Shown here: positions 18,506-26,807 of the stretch, piece by piece
How the letters are laid out: each line of letters opens with the position of its first letter
Position numbering within the stretch: the stretch's first letter is position 1
Source of the DNA: Candidatus Gastranaerophilales bacterium
GTDB taxonomy: Bacteria; Cyanobacteriota; Vampirovibrionia; Gastranaerophilales; Gastranaerophilaceae
Assembly (NCBI GenBank): GCA_900769645.1
Contig: CAAGHI010000063.1
Span: 101,299-165,298, forward strand
DNA length: 64,000 nucleotides
Direction: 5' to 3'
The notes under the pieces: generated by a model
The model's database searches: none
What the model was told of the DNA's origin: nothing
What the model saw: the letters and a program-made list of their open reading frames with translations, nothing else
Program-made: the position numbers and the translations under genes

Positions 18506-18903
18506 GGAATTCTGTTAAGTAATTCCTCGTGTGTAGAAGGTTAGTGTGTAGTAGGTAGTGTAAATAGTTTGTGTGTTATTTATCTCGTGTTTATTTAATC
18601 CGTTTTGTTTGCTTATCGCTTACATATTAATAAAGTATTTTTGTTGTATATAATTGCTATATATTGTTTGTTTTGTTACATTTCTTAATATGTTTTTAAA
18701 AAGGAAGAATATAGATGCACAATAGTGCTGATATCCAAAATCTGTTCTAAAAACAAGAATTTCCTATCGATAAATTTTATATCCTCCCTTTATATTATTC
18801 TTATACCCAAGTTTTTTTAAAAATAACATTATTTTTAGAAAAACACTCAAAACTTAACAAATCGCTTTTCGCTTGTCTTTACTTAATCTTTACATAAAAA
18901 CTA
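18506..18903. other. Long leader region upstream of glnA, no gene assigned
   Basis: About 400 bp of AT-rich DNA with repeated GTGTGTAG words near 18530-18560. The only small frame with a good ribosome site is at 18715-18750 on the plus strand (AAGGA, then ATG; MHNSADIQNLF), a possible leader peptide. Together with the leftward terminator at 18475-18505 this region may encode a small antisense or regulatory RNA. No NtcA-type GTA-N8-TAC site was found. Confidence 0.35.
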
Positions 18904-18932
18904 TTGACCTTTTTTGAAAAAAGTATTCTAAT
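18904..18932 (+). promoter_or_regulatory. glnA promoter
   Basis: TTGACC (18904-18909), 17 bp, TCTAAT (18927-18932). The predicted transcript begins about 25 bp upstream of the ATG, with a strong AAGGAAAGAGG ribosome region. Confidence 0.6.
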
Positions 18933-18964
18933 AGGAAGGTACAGTTAGAAGGAAAGAGGTCTAG

Positions 18965-20329
18965 ATGAAAGAATTCACTCACACAAGATTGGACGGTAAA
19001 CAGTTTTCGGAAGATGATATTAAGGGGTTTATTAAGGACTATAATATCAAGTTTATTAAGTTGCAGTTTGTTGATATTAACGGACAGGTGAAGAATATGA
19101 CTATTCCTTCACAACATATTGAAAAAGCTCTTAATAATGAGATAATGCTTGATGGCTCGTCTATTAAAGGGTTTAGAAGTATTGAAACTTCAGATATGTT
19201 TTTCCACCCAGACAAAAATTCATTCCAAATTTTACCTTGGAGGGGAAAAGATGGCTCTAATTCTGCAAGATTGATTTGTGATATTTATAATGCTGACGGA
19301 ACTCCGTTTGAAGGGTGTCCGAGATGTAATTTGAAACGAGTTATGAAGGAAGCTGAAAAGATGGGATTTTCGATGAATGTCGGACCTGAGGCTGAGTTTT
19401 TCTTGTTTTCAAAAGATAAAGACGGAAATGTAACAACTTCAACTCAAGATAGAGCAGGTTACTATGACGTAGGTCCGGAAGATTTGGGTGAAGATGTCCG
19501 TTCTGACATTGTTTTGACTCTTCAAGAAATGGGCTTTGATATTGAGGCTTCTCACCACGAGGTTGCTGATGGACAGCACGAAATCGATTTTAGATATGCA
19601 GATATTTTGACAGCGGCTGATAACGTTGCGACTTTCAAGGTTGCAGTTAAGGCGATTGCCGCAAGACATAATTTACATGCTACGTTTATGCCAAAACCAA
19701 TTTATGGAATTAACGGGTCTGGTATGCACTGTAATGTTTCGTTGTTTAAGGACGGAAAGAATGCGTTTTTTGATGAAAATGCAGAATACCAACTTTCAGA
19801 TGTCGCAAAATACTCAATTGGCGGTATGTTGAAACATGTTAAAAGCATTACGGCTGTTTTGAACCCGACTGTAAACAGCTTTAAACGACTTGTTCCAGGG
19901 TATGAGGCTCCAGTTTATTTGGCTTGGTCTTTGGCAAACAGAAGTGCGTTGTTGAGAGTACCTGCAAAACGAGGTAGCTCAACTCGTGTAGAACTTCGTT
20001 CTCCGGATCCGGCATGCAACCCTTATTTGGCATTCGCGGCGATTTTGGAAGCTTGCTTGGACGGTGTTAGAAACAAAATTGATCCGCCAGCTCCTGTTGA
20101 AAGCAATATTTACAAACTAACAACTAAGGAACGCAAAAAACAGAGAATTGATTCGCTCCCAGGAAGTTTGGCTGAGGCGTTGGAATTGTTTGACAAGTCG
20201 CTTGTTTCAAAAGCTGCACTTGGAGAGCATATTTTCAATGAATTTTTGTCAGCTAAAACTAAGGAATGGGACGCATTTAGAACTTATGTTTCTCAATGGG
20301 AGATTGACAAATACTTAGAAAGGTATTAG
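18965..20329 (+). CDS. glnA: Type I glutamine synthetase
   Basis: Joins ammonia to glutamate using ATP, the main nitrogen-assimilation step. The 454-residue protein has the GSI layout: beta-grasp N-terminus (about 20-105) with DGSSIKGF, the catalytic domain with PEAEFFLF, the NGSGMHCNVS ATP/metal segment, KRLVPGYEAP and RVELRSPDPACNPYLAFAAIL. It lacks the adenylylation-site insert of GSI-beta enzymes and ends RTYVSQWEIDKYLERY, as in GSI-alpha, so control is probably by feedback or protein partners, not adenylylation. It is monocistronic, with its own promoter and terminator. Confidence 0.97.
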   Translation: MKEFTHTRLDGKQFSEDDIKGFIKDYNIKFIKLQFVDINGQVKNMTIPSQHIEKALNNEIMLDGSSIKGFRSIETSDMFFHPDKNSFQILPWRGKDGSNSARLICDIYNADGTPFEGCPRCNLKRVMKEAEKMGFSMNVGPEAEFFLFSKDKDGNVTTSTQDRAGYYDVGPEDLGEDVRSDIVLTLQEMGFDIEASHHEVADGQHEIDFRYADILTAADNVATFKVAVKAIAARHNLHATFMPKPIYGINGSGMHCNVSLFKDGKNAFFDENAEYQLSDVAKYSIGGMLKHVKSITAVLNPTVNSFKRLVPGYEAPVYLAWSLANRSALLRVPAKRGSSTRVELRSPDPACNPYLAFAAILEACLDGVRNKIDPPAPVESNIYKLTTKERKKQRIDSLPGSLAEALELFDKSLVSKAALGEHIFNEFLSAKTKEWDAFRTYVSQWEIDKYLERY

Positions 20330-20375
20330 AATATAATTGACTTAATTCAAATTATTATTAAACAGAAAAACTCCT

Positions 20376-20406
20376 AAAGAGGCTCTAATCAAGAGCCTCT
20401 TTCTTT
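20376..20406 (+). terminator. glnA terminator
   Basis: A perfect 11-bp stem AAAGAGGCTCT / AGAGCCTCTTT with a five-base loop, followed by a T-rich tail. Confidence 0.88.
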
Positions 20407-20422
20407 ATGAGTGACTCTTAGC

Positions 20423-20728
20423 TTACTTTGGCAAGTGCTTTTGCCAATCTGCGTCAAGAGCTTTGATAAAACGATGTGCATCAATTACATCGTCATAATT
20501 TATTGGTTCCGGACCTTCTTGAACTTCCATTGGCTCGTAATCCTTTATATCAACGTTGTTTATACCTAAAAATGCGACGCCAAAGTCCTTGCCACAATGT
20601 TTGCAAGAAAGACCGACTACCGTAAGCCCTTCTTCCTCTCGCTTAATAGTTATTGAGTCTTCATCAAAGCCATTTTTACAATGTGAACAGCATAGATTTG
20701 AGAATAATTTTTCGATTTTCTTTTTCAT
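20423..20728 (-). CDS. Small zinc-ribbon-like protein
   Basis: The 101-residue protein has two CxxC knuckles, CCSHCKNGF (about 13-21) and CKHCGKDFG (about 42-50), separated by charged strands: a single zinc ribbon. The C-terminal half is acidic (PINYDDVIDAHRFIKALDADW). Function unknown; DNA/RNA or protein contacts are possible. It starts with ATG after an AGAGAGG ribosome site and converges with glnA. Confidence 0.7.
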   Translation of the reverse strand: MKKKIEKLFSNLCCSHCKNGFDEDSITIKREEEGLTVVGLSCKHCGKDFGVAFLGINNVDIKDYEPMEVQEGPEPINYDDVIDAHRFIKALDADWQKHLPK

Positions 20729-20865
20729 AAGTCCTCTCTTTATATTATATTATAAAATTTTTTATTAAAAAATGTTAATTTTTCCTCAAGCATGGGTATA
20801 ATATAAGTGTAGCGAATTATATATGTCGTTTCGGTTCGCTAGAGCTAACAGATAGGAGTGTTATC

Positions 20866-20961
20866 ATGGAAGCTATTAACCTAATTCTATTCGGATTTAT
20901 CGTTTACACTGCGTTAATCGTAGTACCAAGCATCTGGGAAGAGTTAACTACAGAAAGCTAA
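20866..20961 (+). CDS. 31-residue single-helix membrane peptide
   Basis: An AGGAG ribosome site lies eight bases before the ATG. The frame gives MEAINLILFGFIVYTALIVV, then PSIWEELTTES. One hydrophobic helix (residues 4-20) ends in an acidic tail, typical of small membrane peptides. TATAAT at 20797-20802 would start a transcript of its own. No homologue recognised. The 60-base leader and a paired RNA region just downstream suggest an autonomous small gene. Confidence 0.6.
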   Translation: MEAINLILFGFIVYTALIVVPSIWEELTTES

Positions 20962-21013
20962 ATCCTTTCAAAATCTAAGACGTAAATGTTTGGTGAGAGT
21001 TCCTTTTTTCAAA

Positions 21014-21105
21014 AAGAAAATCGGCATGTGTGATGGTTTGAGTTTTTAAAAGTGTAAGATGTACGTTAATTGGTTTAACGTCTAGTTTTGCATGCCGCTT
21101 TTCTT
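21014..21105 (+). ncRNA. Candidate structured RNA downstream of the small membrane peptide
   Basis: The arms AAGAAAATCGGCATG (21014-21028) and CATGCCGCTTTTCTT (21091-21105) pair over 14 of 15 positions and enclose a second perfect 7-bp hairpin, ACGTTAA / TTAACGT (21063-21081). No open frame crosses it and no T run follows, so it is not a simple terminator. The strand is assumed from the adjacent gene. Confidence 0.35.
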
Positions 21106-21180
21106 GGAAAAAATAGCCTAAGCGGTTGCTATTTCACTGTATAGTGAATATAGACTCCGGATCATAGTCCGGAGGTGCTA

Positions 21181-21300
21181 CGCACGTAGTCCTCTGTGAC
21201 AACGTTGGTTCATGCTTCATACATTGGTGTAAAGCACTTACGCACGTAGTCCTCTGTGACAACATTGGTTCATACTTCATACATTGGTGTAAAGCTCTTA
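21181..21300. repeat. 60-bp tandem repeat, two full units
   Basis: Units 21181-21240 and 21241-21300 differ at only three positions; each starts CGCACGTAGTCCTCTGTGAC. A third, degenerate start (GAACGTAGCCCTCAGTGAT) follows at 21304. The word GTAGYCCTCTG also flanks hairpin copy A (13056-13066). No open frame is supported. Confidence 0.9.
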
Positions 21301-21361
21301 TACGAACGTAGCCCTCAGTGATAAAGCAGCTAGGAAGTGAGGTAGCTAAGTGTGAGTCGTC

Positions 21362-21427
21362 ATTCTGAAAGCTTAGAAAATTATTTTGAACGATTAGTGA
21401 AAAATAAATTTTCTTGCTATTCAGAAT
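21362..21427 (+). repeat. Dispersed hairpin repeat, copy C
   Basis: Same outer arms as copies A and B (ATTCTGAAAGCTTAGAA and TTCTTGCTATTCAGAAT). The inner stem has changed on both sides: AATATT/AATATT pairing in A is AAAATT/AATTTT here, and the inner arms become TTATTTT / AAAATAA. Paired changes suggest selection or a mechanism that keeps the hairpin. Confidence 0.82.
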
Positions 21428-21560
21428 CTATTGCTGAATACGCTAGACTTTAGTGCATAATCCGAAGTGATGTTTACGTGGAAGTTGGGTTCGCTAAATA
21501 GTATCTACTTCAGATGCGTTGATTGGGGATACTTGCTCAATATCATTACATGTTTAAAAA

Positions 21561-22868
21561 TTATGCCAAAATGCCTTCAATCGTTTCAATTGAACGTTTT
21601 GCCATTAGCTCTGCTTTGAGTTTTTTATTTTTACGCTCTTTTTTCGGAAGTTCTATTGGGTCTACAATTCCCCAATTTGAATTTATCGGTTGGAATTTTT
21701 CGTGATTTTCATCGCTTATGTATTGTGTAAGTGCACCGAGAACTGTCTCTTTTGGAAGAGTTAAAAGTTTTTCATTATTCAATAATTTAGCCATGTTAAT
21801 TCCTGCAAGCATGCCCGTTGCGATAGATTCTGTGTAACCTTCTGTTCCTGTAAGTTGCCCTGCAAAGAATAAATTTGCTCTTTCGCGTGATTGTAATGTC
21901 GGATTAAGCACTTTTGGTGAGTTTATAAATGTGTTTCTGTGCATTACGCCGTATCTGACTATGTTCACATTTTCAAGCCCCGGAATTGATTGTAGCAACT
22001 CTTTTTGAGCTCCCCATTTCAGATTTGTTTGGAAGCCTACAAGGTTGTAGAGAGTTTTGGCAGAATTGTCTTGGCGTAATTGAACGACTGCGTAATTCTT
22101 TTCGCCTGTGCGTTTGTCGATTAGCCCAACCGGTTTCATAGGACCAAATCTGAGTGTATCAACTCCACGAGATGCCAAAACTTCAATCGGTAAACAGCTT
22201 TCGAAAAATTTAGCGTTTTTTTCAAACTCTTTTAGTTCGATTTTTGGCGCATTAATCAGGATATTGTAGAAGTTTTCATACTCTTCTTTGTTCATAGGAC
22301 AATTGATGTATGAGGCTTCTCCCTTGTCGTAGCGACTTGCAAAGAAGGCTTTGTCAAAATTTATACTGTCTTTTTCAACGATTGGAGCAATCGCATCAAA
22401 AAAGTGTAGGTGTTCGCTTTTCGTGAATTCTTTAATTGAATTTGCAAGACTTTCTGATGTCAAAGGTCCAGATGCCACAATCGTGTAACCGTCAGGAATT
22501 TCAGTGATTTCTTCTTTTATGATATTGATATTTTTGTCGTTATTAATTTTATCTGTTACGGTTTGCGAAAATAATTCTCTGTCGATTGCCAAGGCGCTTC
22601 CGGCAGGAACAGCACATTCCCTTGCGATTTTGATAAGTTCTCCGCCCAAAAGTTCCATTTCTTTTTTCAAAAGTCCTGATGCGTTAGAGCAATCTGCGGC
22701 TCCTAGGCTATTTGAGCAGACAAATTCTGCAAATTTTTCGGTTTTGTGAGCGCCGGTTGTTTTTTCAGGGCGCATTTCATATAAATTTACTTTAATTCCT
22801 CTTTTAGAAAGCTGTAAAGCAGCTTCTGAGCCTGCTAATCCGGCTCCGATTATGTTTACTGTATCCAT
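21561..22868 (-). CDS. trmFO: Folate-dependent tRNA (m5U54) methyltransferase TrmFO
   Basis: Makes 5-methyluridine at position 54 of tRNA, using methylenetetrahydrofolate and FAD. The N-terminal Rossmann motif GAGLAGSEAALQL (8-20), YEMRPEKTTGAH, CSNSLGA, the family block RFGPMKPVGL and the C-terminal GQLTGTEGYTESIATG are all present. The length of 435 is standard. ATG start. It has no close same-strand partner and is flanked by hairpin repeat copy C on its 3' side. Confidence 0.96.
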   Translation of the reverse strand: MDTVNIIGAGLAGSEAALQLSKRGIKVNLYEMRPEKTTGAHKTEKFAEFVCSNSLGAADCSNASGLLKKEMELLGGELIKIARECAVPAGSALAIDRELFSQTVTDKINNDKNINIIKEEITEIPDGYTIVASGPLTSESLANSIKEFTKSEHLHFFDAIAPIVEKDSINFDKAFFASRYDKGEASYINCPMNKEEYENFYNILINAPKIELKEFEKNAKFFESCLPIEVLASRGVDTLRFGPMKPVGLIDKRTGEKNYAVVQLRQDNSAKTLYNLVGFQTNLKWGAQKELLQSIPGLENVNIVRYGVMHRNTFINSPKVLNPTLQSRERANLFFAGQLTGTEGYTESIATGMLAGINMAKLLNNEKLLTLPKETVLGALTQYISDENHEKFQPINSNWGIVDPIELPKKERKNKKLKAELMAKRSIETIEGILA

Positions 22869-22966
22869 AATTCAAGATTAACCCAGATAAAAAAGAGTGT
22901 CAAATCGTTGAAAAGCTTCAATTGTTAAGATTTGTGAAGATAAATGTTATATTTGTAGTAAATGAC

Positions 22967-22995
22967 TTGCAAAAAACTCAAAAATTAAGTATAAT
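22967..22995 (+). promoter_or_regulatory. Promoter of the 654-aa protein gene
   Basis: TTGCAA (22967-22972), a 17-bp spacer and TATAAT (22990-22995). The leader before the ATG at 23116 is about 115 bases. Confidence 0.6.
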
Positions 22996-23115
22996 AAATA
23001 CACTTAATACATTTATGCCTTAATTTTTCTTAAAATTTTTATAGAAAATAGCAATAAGTGTAGATTATAGGTTTTATAAATATGTGTGTAGTCATGGAAA
23101 TTTTAAAGTAGGGAC

Positions 23116-25080
23116 ATGTCGATAAAAGCAATAAATACAGCAATTAGTGCTCCTCAGCACAATAAACTTAATGAGAAAAAACAACAACATCAGCAATCGT
23201 TCACAGGTAGTTTTAACCCAATAGTTACATTGATGGACGGAATTGAAAAGGGTGGCTTTGCTGCGTCTTTTATTGCTCAAGATGGTATTGGTATGGTTGC
23301 GCCAAGAATTGGCGAAGGTTTAAACCGTAACAGAAAAGTTGACGAAAACGGCAAAAAGACTGGCCCTTTGAACTGGGAATTTGCTCGTAGAGAAGGTATT
23401 CGTGAAGTTCTTAGTGGACCTAGTGCGTTTTTAATTCCACTTGGAATTTTGACTGTTTTGAAGAAAACATCAGGGACTGCGAATAATGTTCATGTAGATC
23501 ATATCAACGTTTTAGGACAAAACTTTGCAGAATATGCAAGTGCTCACCCTGAACAAATAGCAGATGCAACAGCATTCAAAAAAGGTTATTACGCTCAAAT
23601 TTTTGAAAATGCCCTTCATCATTCAACTGATAAAGGTTTGAAAGAAGATGCTTTGAAACAAACTGCACAGTCATTTGCAGATAGATTAGTTGAAGCTGAA
23701 ACTAAACGTGCAAACAAAGATAAAAAAGCTGCGAATAAGCTTATTGGCGGAATTGTAGAAGATTATATGAAGCTTCGCAAACAATATGCTTCTCCTTCTG
23801 CAAACGAATTTGGCGCTGTAATCGATATCCCAGGGAAAGATAAAAAACTTGGTACAAATATTAAGACACTTATCCAAAGTTTGACTGATTATTCCGGAGA
23901 TGCGTTGCATAAGGTTAATAAAAAGCTAGCAAAAGAGGCTGGCGCTGATGTTAAGACTCTTGTTGAAAGCTTCAATCTTCACAGAGCCGGAACTCGTGTT
24001 CTTGCAAACTTGGGTATGTGGTCAGCTGTTGTAGGTTTCTATACTCTAATTCCAAAACTTTACAATATGGGCTTGAAACAGGATCCGGGGCTTAAAGGTC
24101 TTGTTGAAGAGGAAGAAGTTGAATCAGTTGCAAAACAAATTGAAAACAACGAAAATGGAAAAGACAAAAAAGATGTTTCGTTCGGCGGTGCCGGTGGAAC
24201 TATTTCAAAAATTGGTGATACTGCAATAAAAGAAGGCGGTATTGGCAAATTGTTGAAAAATTTTGAGTTCACTGGTGCATCTATGTCCGTTCCGGCAATG
24301 TTGACATTGTTGTTTGGCTTCTGCTTCCCTCCTAGATATATCAATGCTAAGAGTGATGAAGAAAGAAAAGAAATCGGTGTTCGTGACCTTACAAGTTTCA
24401 CTGCAATCTTGTTTGGTGCAAAAGCTTTATCAAGAGGTTTTTCAGATGCATTTGCAAGAATGTCTGGTTTAGCATTGAATATTAAACCGGAAGATCATAA
24501 CAAAGGTTTCTTGCACAAGGTTAAAAACTACGTGACAGCAGGTGCCGGAATTGATGTATTGTCAAGCGATCAAATTGTTTCAAAATATAGTAATATTCAA
24601 GATTATAAAGACGGAATCAATGGCTTCTTCACATTCTTGGAAGAAAACGGAGGAAATCCGAAAAAAGTTTTGAGTATGGATAAAGATGTAAAAGCACAAG
24701 CTGAAGAAATTATGAAGAAATTCAGCTCTAAATCTTTGAAAGAGGCAACTTTAGATGAGCTTCATGAAGCATTCAGAAAAGCCAAAGGTTCTGAGATGTT
24801 AGAAAAGATTTATACAGCTTTTGCAACTAAAGATAACAAATTTATTAACAGAGCAAAAACTTTGAATAGTGCATTTGGTTTTGCATCTACATTGGTACTT
24901 GTTCCTGCGTTTATGATGTGGCTTGCTCGTTACTGTGAAAATATGACGAAAAAAGCTATTGCGCAAAAGAAAAATGCAGCTCAACCAAAAGTAGATGTCG
25001 CTCAAAACCAACAGCCGCAACAAGTTAAACCAGTTATTACTTCAAATACACCAACAATGGCAGGTTTTTTGAATAAATAA
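23116..25080 (+). CDS. 654-residue protein of unknown function, possibly membrane-associated
   Basis: No known domain recognised. A short Gln/Lys-rich N-terminus contains QSFTGSFNP. Hydrophobic stretches occur near 95-110, 300-320 (LGMWSAVVGFYTLIP), 395-405 and 595-615 (FGFASTLVLVPAFMMWLARY), the last followed by a Gln/Pro-rich tail. The body is rich in Lys and Ala helices. The hydrophobic segments suggest membrane contact, but there is no signal peptide. It has its own promoter and a strong terminator. A similar FxG motif after a polar N-terminus is seen in the unknown protein at 62478-63683 (ISFSGFSD). Confidence 0.7.
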   Translation: MSIKAINTAISAPQHNKLNEKKQQHQQSFTGSFNPIVTLMDGIEKGGFAASFIAQDGIGMVAPRIGEGLNRNRKVDENGKKTGPLNWEFARREGIREVLSGPSAFLIPLGILTVLKKTSGTANNVHVDHINVLGQNFAEYASAHPEQIADATAFKKGYYAQIFENALHHSTDKGLKEDALKQTAQSFADRLVEAETKRANKDKKAANKLIGGIVEDYMKLRKQYASPSANEFGAVIDIPGKDKKLGTNIKTLIQSLTDYSGDALHKVNKKLAKEAGADVKTLVESFNLHRAGTRVLANLGMWSAVVGFYTLIPKLYNMGLKQDPGLKGLVEEEEVESVAKQIENNENGKDKKDVSFGGAGGTISKIGDTAIKEGGIGKLLKNFEFTGASMSVPAMLTLLFGFCFPPRYINAKSDEERKEIGVRDLTSFTAILFGAKALSRGFSDAFARMSGLALNIKPEDHNKGFLHKVKNYVTAGAGIDVLSSDQIVSKYSNIQDYKDGINGFFTFLEENGGNPKKVLSMDKDVKAQAEEIMKKFSSKSLKEATLDELHEAFRKAKGSEMLEKIYTAFATKDNKFINRAKTLNSAFGFASTLVLVPAFMMWLARYCENMTKKAIAQKKNAAQPKVDVAQNQQPQQVKPVITSNTPTMAGFLNK

Positions 25081-25100
25081 TTTTCAATATAAATAATTAA

Positions 25101-25135
25101 AAAATCGTGTTCTTTATCGGACACGATTTTTTTTA
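25101..25135 (+). terminator. Terminator of the 654-aa protein gene
   Basis: A perfect 10-bp stem AAAATCGTGT / ACACGATTTT followed by T's. Confidence 0.88.
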
Positions 25136-25153
25136 TGCTGATTAATAGAGATG

Positions 25154-25882
25154 TTAAATTATATAAAACACAAGATTTATCAAAAAATCCGCAACTAGCA
25201 TATATATTGTAGATAGGATAGCGGCTTTGGTTGTAGATGTACCGACTTCTTTTGCACCACCTTTGGTTATGTAGCCTTGAGTTGCGCAAACTAATGAAAT
25301 TAATCCACCGAAAATAATAGCTTTAAGAAGGCTTATGTAGATATCTCTGGTTGAAATCCAGAGCCACGCAGACGTCATGTATCTTGCAGGGTGCAAGTCA
25401 ATTGTTGCCTGAGAAACGAGCATTCCACCTGTAATTCCAACGAACTCCGCAAGAAGCACGACCATTGGTACAGTGATAATTCCGGCAAGAATTCTGGGTG
25501 TGAAGTAGTAGCCGACCGGATCAACTTTAAGAGTTTTCATTGCATCAACTTGGCTTGTAACTTGCATATTTGCAATTTCTGCAGAGATTGCAGTTCCGGC
25601 ACGCGCGCCGATTGCAAGAGCAACAAATCCAGGGGCGATTTCTCTAATCATAACAACTGCAATCGTTCCACCTATGTATGCCTCTGCTCCGCTCATCAAG
25701 AATTGTTTTGAAACTTGAATTGCGATAACAGCTGCAGCAATGAATGCGATTATGAGAGAAATTGGTAATGAATCATAGCTTATAGCGGCTGCTTGAGCTA
25801 TGACAGATGAAAATCGTACCTGAAACAGATACTTAATGCTTTTTATTAAATTTTGAACGCACAAACCTAAAAATTCAAGCAC
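25154..25882 (-). CDS. mlaE: MlaE/YrbE-family lipid ABC transporter permease
   Basis: The permease subunit of an MCE-type phospholipid transporter that maintains outer-membrane lipid asymmetry, or of the TGD-type system in cyanobacteria and plastids. The 242-residue protein has the family core: QAAAISYDSLPISL, ISAEIANMQVTSQVDAMKTL (the conserved EhxxM...EQIDAL-like cytoplasmic loop) and DFLINLVFYII at the end, with about five membrane helices. Its ATPase (MlaF) and MCE protein (MlaD) are not adjacent in this window. The family implies a two-membrane envelope. Confidence 0.93.
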   Translation of the reverse strand: MLEFLGLCVQNLIKSIKYLFQVRFSSVIAQAAAISYDSLPISLIIAFIAAAVIAIQVSKQFLMSGAEAYIGGTIAVVMIREIAPGFVALAIGARAGTAISAEIANMQVTSQVDAMKTLKVDPVGYYFTPRILAGIITVPMVVLLAEFVGITGGMLVSQATIDLHPARYMTSAWLWISTRDIYISLLKAIIFGGLISLVCATQGYITKGGAKEVGTSTTKAAILSTIYMLVADFLINLVFYII

Positions 25883-26021
25883 GATACTCTCCTTAATGCA
25901 GATTATAGCATAAAGATAGAAAGATGTTGATTTGTTATATTTTCAGGAGAAAGTTTTAATAATAAATAGCTGAAAGTTTAATAGATAAAAGTCTAATTTC
26001 TTTTTATTTTAATTATGTAAA

Positions 26022-26059
26022 GGGGGGGAAAATTTAGAGCAGCCGAATTTTTGTATAAT
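26022..26059 (+). promoter_or_regulatory. G7 tract and promoter upstream of the recombinase gene
   Basis: Seven G's (26022-26028) lie 25 bp upstream of a TATAAT box (26054-26059). The tract falls just upstream of where the -35 element would be, so length changes could alter transcription. No good -35 hexamer is visible. AGAGGGAAGAA precedes the ATG. Confidence 0.45.
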
Positions 26060-26096
26060 ATAAAAAAATTGTTAAAATTTATTAAAGAGGGAAGAA

Positions 26097-26636
26097 ATGG
26101 GAACTGTAGAACCAATAAGAAATTTAGAAGATTTAAAAAAAGTCGAAAAAATATTATCTAAAAATCCGCGCGATTTATTACTTTTTACAATTGGGACTAA
26201 TTGTGGATTAAGAGTATCTGATATTTTAGCTCTTAATGTTGAAGATGTTAGGAATAAAAATTTTATTCAACTTATAGAAAAGAAAACAGGGAAATTTAAA
26301 AAATTTCCAATTAATTCAAAATTAAAGCCAATGTTTGAAGAATTTATAAAAAATCGAAAAGATGAAGAACCATTGTTTACCACAAAGTTTCAAAATCGCC
26401 TAGGACGTGTAACTGCCTATTATACAATCAGAGAAGCTTGTAAAATTGCGAATTTAGATGAAAAATTTGGTACACATACAATGAGAAAAACGTTTGGGTA
26501 TCATCACTATAAAAAGTTCAAAGATGTAGCTCTTCTTCAAAAAATATTTAATCATTCAAGCCCAATGGTAACCCTACGATATATCGGGATTGAACAAGAA
26601 CAAATAAACGAAAGCTATACTAATTTTATCCTCTAA
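26097..26636 (+). CDS. Single-domain tyrosine recombinase with complete active site
   Basis: The 179-residue protein is only the catalytic domain of a tyrosine recombinase; the N-terminal core-binding (SAM-like) domain of XerC/D-type enzymes (about 300 residues) is absent. All active-site residues are present: Arg39 (GLRVSD), Lys62/63 (KKTGK), His127 and Arg130 (HTMRKTF), His153 (NHSSP) and nucleophile Tyr162 (LRYIGI). It should cut and rejoin DNA through a 3'-phosphotyrosine. No phage or transfer genes surround it. An 18-bp inverted repeat begins 23 bp after its stop codon, and a degenerate paralogue follows. It is best read as a local DNA inversion enzyme, though that is inferred. Confidence 0.88.
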   Translation: MGTVEPIRNLEDLKKVEKILSKNPRDLLLFTIGTNCGLRVSDILALNVEDVRNKNFIQLIEKKTGKFKKFPINSKLKPMFEEFIKNRKDEEPLFTTKFQNRLGRVTAYYTIREACKIANLDEKFGTHTMRKTFGYHHYKKFKDVALLQKIFNHSSPMVTLRYIGIEQEQINESYTNFIL

Positions 26637-26659
26637 TTCCAAATTTTTTTATTACATTA

Positions 26660-26807
26660 TTACAAATTTGTAGAGAAACCATATTTATAACTATAACCCA
26701 ATTATAGTACAAATATTTTATTTTTAAAACTATATTAAAATTTGTAAATACATACATTTTCTTTGATGGCAAGCGTTGCCGCTACTCTCTTCTATACAAA
26801 TTTGTAA
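26660..26807. repeat. Inverted-repeat-bounded segment, candidate invertible promoter
   Basis: Left arm TTACAAATTTGTAGAGAA (26660-26677); right arm TTCTATACAAATTTGTAA (26790-26807), whose complement matches the left arm at 17 of 18 bases. Each arm contains the palindrome TACAAATTTGTA, and two more TACAAAT half-sites lie inside (26708-26714; complement at 26740-26746). The 112-bp interior is non-coding. On the minus strand it holds TTTAAA, 16 bp, TATAAT (26698-26725), pointing towards the recombinase. Inversion would point it at the operon beginning at 26861. The right arm also forms an 8-bp inverted repeat, CTATACAA/TTGTATAG. Confidence 0.6.

Noticed and set aside
18600..18965. NtcA or glutamine-riboswitch control of glnA
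   Set aside because: No GTA-N8-TAC palindrome at the right distance and no recognisable glnA riboswitch pattern.
20866..20961. Photosystem-type small subunit, given the cyanobacterial relationship
   Set aside because: The single helix is similar only in size; no motif matches and no photosynthesis genes are present.
21181..21300. Possible CRISPR array
   Set aside because: The 60-bp units are wholly identical in repeat and would-be spacer parts, and no cas genes are present; it is a simple tandem repeat.
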